NCBI GenBank assembly: GCA_021464245.1 | Contig: JADCRB010000026.1 | Span: 2,332,187 to 2,396,186, forward strand | Reading direction: 5' to 3' | Length of the DNA stretch: 64,000 nt | Source of the DNA: Carallia brachiata | Lineage: Eukaryota; Streptophyta; Magnoliopsida; Malpighiales; Rhizophoraceae | Shown: positions 34,537 to 44,615 of the stretch, piece by piece | Layout of the letters: each line of letters starts with the position of its first letter | Position numbering within the stretch: position 1 is the first letter of the stretch | The notes under the pieces: model-generated | Database searches by the model: none | Told to the model about the DNA's origin: nothing | The model's input: the letters and a program-made list of their open reading frames with translations, nothing else | Program-made: the position numbers and the translations under genes

Positions 34537-35918
34537 GATTCTAAGGAAAAATTTACATTTGTCACTCTAAAAATATGGTGTAACTATAAGTGATATCCCT
34601 TAATTTTGAAAATTATAAAAAATATATTTTAACTAACAGTCGTTAGTCAACTCAAACAAAAAATGTAAATTGATCATAATAGCCTCAAATATATATTTTA
34701 AAGTTCAAAAACCCTAATTTTATTTTACAATTCAGCCACTCTCCATCTTCATCTTTTCTCTTAGTCTAAAACCAAAACCAAAACCAAAACCAAAACACAA
34801 AAATAAAATTTTGATCTCTTTTAATAACTAACAAACTAAAAAGAATTTTCATGAGACATGAAAGGTTTAAAATTTTCATAGGAATTTCATGAGAGGAGAT
34901 TGCTAGGGGAGAGGCTAAATTGGGGCTTCTGTCCTGCTGTGGGGCTTGTAGGGGTGATAACTACGACGCTGGAGGGTAATGGCAGTGGTGGGGTTAGTAT
35001 TCAATTATGGTGATGGTGTTTAAGGAGGAAGGGAATTCCTCAAACTCATGACGATAGAAGTTACAGTGGCAGCCACAAGCAGCGCATTTCAAGGAGGTAG
35101 AGTCGGTGTGGGTGACTCAGCTACAAGGTAGTAGTGGTAGTAGTGGCAATGGAGATTGTGGTGGTGCTTGAGGACCCTTTTGGTGAAAGATTGAGGCTTT
35201 GCCAGTCGGATTTGGGTAGCACCTCACCTTTGGTGAGGAGATTTTTTAGGTGAGGTACTTGTGCTAGTGGTGTTGAGGTGGTTGGTAGTCCTTAGGGCTT
35301 TGCCAGTCGGATTTGGGTGGCATCTCACCTTTAGTGAGGAGATTTTTTAGGTGGGGTGCTTGTACTAGTGGTGTTGAGGTGGTTGGTAGTCTTTGGGGTT
35401 GGAGGTATTGAAAAATTTATGAAATTTACTTTAGTTTATGCAATTAGAATCTTTGGGGAAGTTTGGTGATGCATCAAAATTATAGAAATCAGTAGAGATT
35501 GTGAAGAAAAAGGATTTTGATGGATTTTTTGGATTTGTGGATTTATTTTTTCTTTTTTTTTTCTTGGGGATTATGGGCTTGGAGGATGAGAGAATGAGAA
35601 AAGGCAACAATGATGATGCTACAACTGTGAACAATGGTTGATGAAAAGAAATTAGGGTTACAGTGCGTGATTTGAGTATGAAGAAGAAGACAAACAATTT
35701 TTTAGATATTTCATGAGGGTATTTTGGACTTTTATGTCATTTATAATAGTAATTTTAAAATTAAAATCAACTTTCACTAACGGTCATTTAACGGAGTATG
35801 TTGTTTGTAACCGCAAAAAAATGTTGGTATATTTTTTGTAATTTTTGAAATTAAGGGATGTCAGTTATAAATATACTTTATTTTTTGGATGACAAATGTA
35901 AATTTCTTAGATTCTAAG
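34537..35918. mobile_element. Mutator-like element, 1.36 kb, with 9-bp target-site duplication
   Basis: GATTCTAAG occurs at 34537-34545 and 35910-35918. Immediately inside, AAATTTACATTTGTCA (left) is matched by TGACAAATGTAAATTT (right). Similarity of the ends extends at least 75 bp, through ATCCCTTAATTT(T/C)..AAAATTA(T/C)AAAAAATAT. The interior 34850-35650 is G-rich on the plus strand, unlike its surroundings, with a 103-bp tandem duplication and a (CCAAAA)n tract at 34770-34797. No transposase is seen. The interior could be captured host sequence, but I do not recognise it. Confidence 0.8.
35191..35398. repeat. ~103-bp tandem duplication inside the MULE-like element
   Basis: GGCTTTGCCAGTCGGATTTG begins at 35191 and again near 35297. 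Both copies continue through CACCTTT.GTGAGGAGATTTT, TAGTGGTGTTGAGGTGGTTG and GTAGTC.TT. Differences are few, so the duplication is recent. Confidence 0.85.
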
Positions 35919-36892
35919 TTAATTTAGTATAACATAGAAGAAGCGGAGACTACAAAAATTATTAATGTCCAAGAGATAGGTTTTTCTGAAGAAGAGGTAG
36001 AATTAGGACTTTAAAGAATGACCTCCGGTCTACAGTTACATAATTGATGTCTTACATTCATGCCATGTCATTTTTGTATGTTAAAAATTTAACTTGATCC
36101 TGATCAATTGCCATTCAAGAAAAATAAAACGGTTTAATCAGAATGGATGCAACTGGCAACAGAATAATACACACTGTTTTGATATTTTACTGCATGGATA
36201 ATTGACTAACTAGTTTACAGTCAGCGCACTGGTTGAATTATACTGGTGTAAAATGGTAGTAAGGAATATGAACTCCGGTAGTGGAAGTAAACATATTGAG
36301 ACTCTCGAAAATGGTTTAAACATTACATTTTTTCTTGTCAATTAGAAGATTCGAAAGCTCGTTATACAATAAAAGTAATTTTTTTATTTTTATAAACTTT
36401 ATATCCTTAAGAGAATTAGAACCCAATACTTAAAAAAAAAAAATTTTTTCTTAATCATTGAGGTGTCCTCGAAGGACATAGTTTAAAAATTGATGGTTCA
36501 TTACTTTGTTAAGGTATTGCTGTGATTAGAAATTTCATTTCATTGCTGAAGGGATGTCGATATTTGGACAAAATTAGTTTAACAATGTTCTCAAATGAAT
36601 TCATTGGAAAAATTTTGTCGAACAAGCTTCATGATTAAATACTTATATTTTTTTTTCTTTGATTTGTAGAAATCAATGATCAAACTCTATACTTGCAACT
36701 AAGAGCTCAAATAATTCTAATTAAGTACTTTTATTCCTAGATGAAATTAAAGTCACGAATTTTAAATATGGACGGTGCTTGCTTCGTCTATGTATGCTGG
36801 CTTTTCTTTGTGGTACATTGGACAATTATGTGTGTTGACTTATCTTTGGTAAATAAATGTATAATATTTCTAACTTAAGCTTTACATAGGAT

Positions 36893-36945
36893 GAAATAAT
36901 CTTGCAATTTATGTCAAAAAAAAAAAAGAAATAATCTTGCAATTT
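36893..36945. mobile_element. 17-bp A-rich insertion between perfect 18-bp direct repeats
   Basis: GAAATAATCTTGCAATTT is found at 36893-36910 and 36928-36945. The insert is ATGTC plus twelve A. A perfect 18-bp duplication around a 17-bp A-tailed sequence is best explained by target-primed insertion of an almost completely truncated retroposon. Confidence 0.7.
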
Positions 36946-38009
36946 GATTTGATTGATAATGCATGGAAGTAAATTCGCTTTTTCCTGCCTACATCAAATA
37001 AATTATGGATTTTTTAGTTAATTGAGTTTTCATTAATTATGGTGATTAATGTTACAAGAGAAAAGTAAGGTAGCAAGTAGCAACACCGGTAACAAAAAAA
37101 ATGTAAATCAATCACATTTTAATTGATCTAACGAACAATTAAAATTGAATGCAAAAAACTTATTTTATTGTCATTTTATGCTTCCTTTATTACTCAATAA
37201 GCGTTGTTACGTAGTACTGCTCAATCACATGAAATTTTATGTGCTTAAATATTTTTTTAAAAAAAAAAATAAAGGTGGCAACATTCGATCATATACTTGT
37301 CATCTCCTAAGTTGGCTAATATAGGAACATTATACATAATGATAATTAAAAATAAAAATAAAACTTTGATAGCCTTACTGAGCATCGTAATGTAATTAAA
37401 AATTTACATTAAAAAATAACAATAAATAGAAAGTTCAAACATGTTTTTGCTTGACGTAATGAAAAAAACAACGCAAAGTCGATTAGTACAAGTGCTGTGA
37501 TCCACATTTATATCCAACTTATGTAATTAATCTTATTCCATTACATCATGATCTCATTCATTGTTATTTTCTTTTTTTTTTTCTAAATAAATGAAAAAAT
37601 AGAAGTAATGTTCTATAGACTCATAAAAGATAATTGCATTATGCATACGGTAAGATGGATTGTGTCGTTATGCCAAACCATGAAAGAATATATTTTGTGA
37701 TGCCCTATAAAAATTACTGACTACTTATAAACTGTACATAACTAAACAAACATTTAACTTTACTGAATATTTTGTTATTTCTAAATGACATCTCTCTAGT
37801 ACTGTCAAACTGGCATACTCCAACTTTTACTTATTTCTGGAAACTCATATGCCTCATTGTTGGAAATTCGTTAAACAATGAAATTCATGAGGCTCAAAAT
37901 AGTATTTGTTTTAGATTTAGAAACAAACTGGGCAGTTTATCGGATCAATAAATTAGCGGGTCAATATGTTAACTTCTTTTTTGAAACTAATCTGATTCAC
38001 TTCTATTTA

Positions 38010-38061
38010 CACTTTACACACTTCCCTCAAAGAAAAAAAAAAAAACTTCACTTTACACACT
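38010..38061. mobile_element. 26-bp A-rich insertion between 13-bp direct repeats
   Basis: CACTTTACACACT at 38010-38022 and 38049-38061 flanks TCCCTCAAAG, a twelve-A tract and CTT. Same form as the insertions at 36893, 10857 and 60871. Confidence 0.55.
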
Positions 38062-38203
38062 CTCTTAATTTGATTTTTCTATTTGGATGAATAAGTGAAT
38101 AGAAATAGATCCCAATCGATTCTCTAATTAGGCCGCAGTTTTGTTCTAGATTTCAAATCTATGCTCTTTTGAATATTTGTTCTTGTAATATTTGGATATG
38201 AGA

Positions 38204-38387
38204 TTTGTTATAAACAGTCACTTTTTATCTTTTCTCTTATAATTATTAATTAAAAATCAACATATTAATATTTATTAATAATAAATTTATAATATATTTG
38301 ACTTTTAATTTTTTTAATAGTCAATTAATACTTATTACGTATGAATAATTATAAAAAAAAAATAGAAATAACTAGCGCTAACAAAAT
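38204..38387. mobile_element. small MITE, second copy of the 11325-11511 family
   Basis: Collinear with 11325-11511 over its whole length, including TTAATAATAAATTTATAATATATTTGA. Ends GTTATAAACAGTCACTTTTTA and AGAAATAACTAGCGCTAAC form weak inverted repeats. Confidence 0.6.
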
Positions 38388-39130
38388 CCTTCAAATGTTA
38401 TTAACCAATGAATTTTATTCCAATCACATTAAACTTATCTTCAAGTTCAAGGTTTAGAATTTAAATCGCAGAGAAAAGCAAAAAAACCCAATCATCGTCC
38501 AAATACTATAATATTAGTAATTTTATTTTTTAGAATTAAAATTAAAATTTTTATTTTAAATATTATGAGTTTTAATCTTTTTTTTTCTCTTTAGAGTTGT
38601 TAGTTCAATAATTGAGGATGAGAGATAATAACAGGAAAATTTTTTTAATTAAAATTATTATTTTTAATTATCTCAATTATTTATGATTCCTCTCACGAGT
38701 TTGAATATTAGAAGATAATGTATAAAATTTATGAGTTAATAGATTTTTTAATAAAAAAATAACAATTTTATTTTTAAAAGTATAGAATTTATAAAAATAA
38801 AATAATTATTTTTAATACAACTAACACTCCAAAGAATATTTTAATAACAAAAAAAAAAAAAAAAGCTGAGGGGCAGGGAATGCCGAATTATGCAGCTCAA
38901 TCCAAGCTCCTTTAATAGGACAGCGTCTGAGAAAAGACAAAAACGTAGGTCTCTTTTATTTTACCACGACAAGCTAAATAAAAAAATAAAAAAAAAAAGA
39001 CAGGAAATAGCCCCAAAAAAATAATAAACATTAAAACTCCCTCTTTCTCTTCAGCTTCTTCTCTCTCTACTCTCTCTCTACTCTCTCCTTTTTATCACCA
39101 ATTATTAACATAAATTCCCCAGAGCTCCGA
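38388..39130. other. AT-rich upstream region of the UBP gene
   Basis: AT-rich DNA passing into a CT-rich leader (CTTCTTCTCTCTCTACTCTC type, 39050-39090) just before the GC-rich first exon. No gene seen. Confidence 0.5.
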
Positions 39131-39203
39131 GCACGACCGCCGCACGCGCCACCACAACGGGCGGGCAAGACCCACCAGCCATTGGAATTCCCCCGGGCCA
39201 TTC

Positions 39204-39266
39204 ATGTATAGCAAATTCACAATCCTAGGGTTTCTCTGCTCTGGTCTCATTCTCGGCGCCGGATAG
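39204..39266 (+). promoter_or_regulatory. upstream ORF of 20 codons in the UBP leader
   Basis: ATG at 39204 opens MYSKFTILGFLCSGLILGAG and stops at 39264-39266, 16 bases before the main start at 39283 and in another frame. If the transcript starts upstream, as the CT-rich leader suggests, this uORF would lower translation of the deubiquitinase. The peptide is hydrophobic. TAGGGTTT (reverse telo-box) lies inside it. Confidence 0.4.
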
Positions 39267-39282
39267 TTTTCGTCTTATATAG

Positions 39283-42200
39283 ATGCTGCTTCTCGGAATT
39301 CTAGGGTTCCGACCTCCCCTCATCCTCCTTCTCCTCGTCTTCCCGGCTGTCCTCTGTCTTTGGGTGCACCACAAGTGGCGGAACATGGCGGCCAGAAAGG
39401 CGGAGATCAAGCGCCTCGTCGACATGGTCTCCAAGGAGTCCGCCATGGTGGAGGTCGAGGCTACTCACGAGTATTACGCCTTGCCCAGAGCCCGTCAGTG
39501 CTCCATGTGCTTCCGCCCCACCACCACCCGCTGCTCCCAGTGCAAATCCGTTCATTACTGGTACTGATTCTTTTTTCACAAGTTTTTTTTTTTTGGCCTT
39601 GTCATTGTTTAGGTCGGTAATTTTGTAATTGGACTCGTTGAATAAAAGGAATCGAATTTGTGAATATAACACAAATTAATCAAAACTTTTGCTGCATTTT
39701 CCAATTGAATGTGTTGGTTTTAGGTGAATGGAAAATGTAAAAGATAGACCTGGGAGCTGAATGTTAAGCAGGGAATTTAATTAATGACAATGCTGCTGCT
39801 TAGGAATCTTTTTTGGTATGGTTTGTGTCGTAGAATAGTGGGAAGATAGTTATTTTGTTATCGGAAGCGGTAGCGGCAGTGACTTTACCAAGGGTTGCAC
39901 AGAAAAGATGCTGATTTGAGGCTGCCCTTCTCTTTTGTTTTGCAAATATGTCTCCTTTTCTTCTATGCTGTACTAGACAAAATTGGAATTTTGGTGAAGT
40001 GGACCATTTATAGATCAGGAGGAGAAGTGTACATGAAAAATTATAATTTTGATGACCACAAAATCTTATGGCTTATGGCTATTTTGTTTTGGTTTCATTA
40101 GGCATTTTTTTTGGCAGATATTTCATAAGAAAACGAGGAATGTCATTTGCAGCCAAACTGATTGAGAATATTTATGCAGTTTGGCCTTCAGTATGGTGTT
40201 CTTGTATCATTCCTGTTAACAGCCAAAGACATAGATATCAGATATAGACACATATATTTCCATATGTGTGATGATTATTCAGTTTAGTTTTGACTATTGA
40301 ATTTTGGGCTGTATTTATGCATTGTCTTCCTTTCATAGAATACTTGTTCTAACTAATTTTAAATGTGCATAGTTGCTATCAGGCATTAACTATGAAGTTT
40401 TCTTCTATGGCAGTTCTGGTAGGTGTCAAATAATTCACTGGAGACAAGGTCACAAAGATGAATGCCTACCCCTAACTGCGTCAGTCCATATGGAGCAGGG
40501 AAAGGAACTAAATGAGAAATCGGCTTCAGGAAGACAGTTTGAAACACGTGCTGTAGAAAGTGAATTTTTGCTTCATGATTCTCCTGGTGGTAAAGCCTGT
40601 TCCAGCAGTAATGGCACCCTGGAGAGATCTTCCTCTGAAAGTATTGCTCTTGACTTACTTAGCACTAGGACTGATTCCGAGGAAGCACAAGAGGTGGAAA
40701 TACTTGCACCCATGTCCACCAAGTTGACTGACCGTGCAGATGGTGTTTCTCATGCAAGTAAATTATATAAGATAAAAATGAACAACATTGGTGAAGGGTT
40801 TAATTGCAAGCCTCAGTTTCCAAATGCCAAGATGGCTATGTCTGATGATAACAAGGCTGGAAAGGTGGGTTATAAGAAGTCAAATAGAAGAGCAGCTTCA
40901 TCAGAAATTTTAGTCACAGAGGCTTCTACCTCAAGGAGCTCGCTATGGTCAAGCTGTTCGAGGTTGGACTCAGTAGCCAACAATGAAGAAGATAACTCAC
41001 CACCATCGAAGAATAAAGAAGGCAAAACTTTGGCTCTTAACGATTCCGCAAGTCATCAAGTAGATGCTTGCAGAAAATCAATGTGGAGAAAAGTTCAGCA
41101 GTTGAAAGGGTCAAAGCAACACACGAGCTATAAGGTTAATAACATTTTGTGTGTGCTTTGCTTGAGTTGTTATAGCCATTGAGGTAATATTGATCCACTG
41201 ATTTCGTTTACGTTTTGATAGATTCTGTTTCCATTTGAACTGTTCGTGAAGCTATATTCTTGTGACGAGGAACTCTACCCATTTGGACTCATCAATTGTG
41301 GAAATAGGTAAGAAATTTTGAATTTTACTTACACAGAAGTGCAGTAGACTGATCTATGTCTTCTTTCCACTTTATAAAATAAGATTGCTAAAATCATGAA
41401 TTTTTTCTAATTATACACATTTTGTTAATATTTGTGCAGTTGTTATGCTAATGCTGTGCTCCAGTGTCTTGCATTTACTCGGCCCCTTACCTCCTACCTC
41501 CTCCATGGACTCCATTCTAACACATGCAAGTTTTCCTTCATAATTTTTCTGCGAGCTTACTACTTTTTTACTTGTTTTTGCTACGTGAGCTTACTAGTTT
41601 GTTTCTATGGTGTTTTAGAATAGTTGTCCTCTTTTGCAGGCCGGAGAGGGGGGTGGTGTTTCATATGTGAACTTGAGTTTCTGATTATGAAGGCAAAGGG
41701 AGGCAATTCACCTTTCTCTCCCATTCGAATTTTATCTAATCTACAAAAAATTGGAAGCCACCTTGGTCATGGTAGGGAAGAAGATGCACATGAGTTTTTG
41801 AGGTGAGCTGATCACATTTGCTTCTAGTGCATCTAATAATTCAGGATTGTTCTGAAATTTTTATTTCACAATTGTGTATGATGTCATTAGTTGGTGACAT
41901 GATAGGTACGCTGTTGACACAATGCAGTCGGTGTGCCTCAAGGAAGCTGATGCCCATGCTCCATCTGCAGAAGAAAAACACTAGTAGCTCTGATGTTTGG
42001 AGGATATCTTCGATCTAAGGTGTTTTCTCCCTTCGATGTCCACTTTTTATTTAGCGGATTGTAAAGACAAAGTATTGAAATTCAGTCCTAATTTGCTATT
42101 CAATGACATGATTGATTCTTAGATAACCTGCATGAAGTGTTTCGCAAAGTCTGAGAGGTTTGAACGCATAATGGACTTAACTGTTGAGATAGATGGGGAC

Positions 42201-43740
42201 ATTGGGACTCTCGAGGAAGCTCTCACGCAATTTACAGCTGATGAAGTCTTGGATGGGGAGAACAAGTACAATTGCAGCAGGTTGGTTGATTGTATAGATG
42301 TTTTAAAGGGCCAATTCATTTCCTTTGCCACTATTTGGTTTTCCATATCTGTTTGAATCTCTAAAGATTCAGAGGTACTTTGGGCCCTATTAGTTTGACT
42401 ATGCGCTCCCATAGGTTTTTTTTTTTTCTTTTTTTGGTTCAATTTCCTGGTGTCAGCAAGTTTAACATCTATTCAATTGGCTTGAGCTTTTGGCCAAACA
42501 AGATAAGGTTCCATCTTTTTGTTTCTAACAGGTGTAAATTCTATGTGAAAGCTAAAAAGCAGTTGAAAATAGCAGAGGCACCCAACATTATCACTATTGT
42601 GTTAAAGCGATTTCAGGTATTAGTTTAATGATATTCTGAGCGTGAGCTCTTCAATTGTGCTCACTTATCGACAAATGAATTTGAACGTGTATTCATCATC
42701 CGTTTTTTAAGATATTTTCTTGCTTTATCTTCTGTGCTGCAGTCTGGTAATTTTGGGAAACTGAATAAGTCAGTTCAGTTCCCTGAGGTCCTCGACATGG
42801 GTCCATATATGTGTGGAAAGGATGATAAATCTCCTCACTACAGTCTTTACGCAGTCATTGTTCACAGCGACTACATGAATTCCACGTCTTCAGGTCATTA
42901 TGTCTGTTATGTAAAGGATTACCGTGGGGAATGGTTTGGGATTAATGACAGCAATGTACGTAACTCATGTCGCCCTTTGCTTACTTAGAATTCTGTCACT
43001 ACCTTTTTCTTCTTCTCTTTCAATGTTTTCCTACTTCAAACAAAAAAATTGTTGACATGCTACAAATTGACGTTTGTAGGTAATACCCGTGGAATTGGGA
43101 AGGGTCTTATCAGAAGGTGCCTACATGCTCCTTTATGCAAGGTAAATCATTGGTGCAGCCCAGTTTGATTAAAAGAAGAAGAAAAGGAAAAAACATTTGG
43201 CCAGTATTTCTATTTGATCCTGATTCTGTTATCTTTAGGTACTCTCCACGAGCACCTTCTGTACTAAGAAGCGGCATGGTGTCTCCTGGTCTAAAGTCCA
43301 AAAAAAGGAATTTGGAAGCTGTTCCTGCCACCAACAGTTCATCAAAAACTAGGTCTTCTAGCTCCCGTAATTTGAGCGGATATCCATCCAAGGTGCATCA
43401 GAAACATGGCAAAGACCCTTACAGGACAACTCTGGATGGTACAACAGGCAATGAATTGTGTGATTCAAAAGATTGGAGATCCCATCTAATGCGAAGAGTT
43501 CCCCATATGGACTCATCTAGTGAGAGTTCCTCTCTCTTTAGTTGCTCCGATGCGAGTTCTTCCAGCACTGTGAGCACCAAGGAATCAGGGAGGAGCGAAG
43601 ATTTATCCGACTTACAATTTGGTGAAGCAGGTCTGGGTTGGCACAGTCGTTATGCGCATTCATCAGACTCTGATGCACCTTTTTTTATAGGGATGCCGAA
43701 ACAGATTTTCGGGGCCATCCTTGGAGCCATGAGCACATAG
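39283..43740 (+). CDS. UBP16: ubiquitin-specific protease with MYND zinc finger (UBP16/17-like); frame broken in catalytic domain
   Basis: Cysteine protease that removes ubiquitin. Eleven exons: join(39283..39560, 40414..41134, 41222..41307, 41440..41529, 41640..41802, 41906..42019, 42123..42280, 42532..42616, 42743..42955, 43080..43141, 43239..43740), nominally 823 residues. N-terminal hydrophobic anchor (residues 3-27), basic HHKWR, then a MYND finger: CSMC (73-76), CSQC (84-87), YCSGRCQIIHW and HKDEC. USP domain: Cys-box GLINCGNSCYANAVLQCL (catalytic Cys about 363), GREEDAHEFLRY, CMKC and CSRC zinc ribbon, NIITIVLKRFQ, His-box SSGHYVCYVKD (His about 617) and GINDSN. The tail is Ser-rich. 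Two problems are visible. Exon 6 has five A where six are needed near 41974, giving an in-frame TAG. The exon 4/5 junction keeps frame only with an acceptor at 41647 or a one-base change. MLL-start, HKWR and IIHWRQGHKDEC fit UBP16. Confidence 0.9.
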
Positions 43741-44600
43741 GGAATGACTGGAGATAGCATTTGAAAGGGAGTATAAATCCTTCATTCTTTTGTACAGTGA
43801 TTAACATTATTATTAGGAAAAAAAAAAAAAATTAACCCCCACAATTTTTGGTAGCTGTTACTGTAGGGAAGCTGACTCGGAGGAATTTTTCTAGGCCAAC
43901 CCTTCTCACCTGAAATTGGTGTTGTATGATTAGGAAGAACATGTGGGAACAGATCAACTCAAAATATTTTGTTGAAATTTGAGTTGAATTCGATTTGAAT
44001 TTCTATTTGTAGCCTTAAAGAACACTGCAAGATTAATTTACCATGAATTTAGCAGATTAGTAACTCGATGACGATTTACTTAATTACCATGACAACTTGA
44101 CAAGGATCTGTAGCTGTAAGTGGTTGAGCTGACTCAAAGCCAGAACTCAACATGTTTGTTCATTTTAAACGAAGTATGGGAAAAAAAAAAAAAAAAGAGA
44201 GGAGGAGATGCTGCCCATTAGAGGATGCTTTAGCGGTAAAACAATTCTCTGCTATCATGTCAAAAATCATGAGTTGAGTGACATTTGGCTAGTGTTCACT
44301 ATAGTTGTACTAAACCGAAGCATTGTATCCGTATATTATGTGTTTTGGTATTCGAAATTATGACACTAAAATTTAAATTAATTTTCACAATATTTTGAAA
44401 AACAATTTGAAGAGTTTGAAACTTCAATATTGAAATTGGAATTAATTTTTACGTTTTTTTGAGAGCGAACCTCGACACTCCAACCAATTTGGTCGTATTA
44501 TTATTCCATTGCCAAGTGCATGATAATATAAGAGAAGAGATTGGAAAGACGCCACCTTTTACTAGCAACATCAAAAAAACACAGAGAAACCGCACGGTAA
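43741..44600. other. intergenic DNA between UBP and the IMPACT gene
   Basis: UBP 3' flank with A-rich tracts at 43818-43831 and 44180-44195. 44200-44280 is weakly SINE-like but shows no clear duplication. No gene seen. Confidence 0.4.
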
Positions 44601-44615
44601 GTAATAGAAACCCAA

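Larger units (their letters stand above)
35919..38203. other. intergenic DNA, no gene seen
   Basis: AT-rich; contains the two small duplicated A-rich insertions at 36893-36945 and 38010-38061. Confidence 0.5.
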
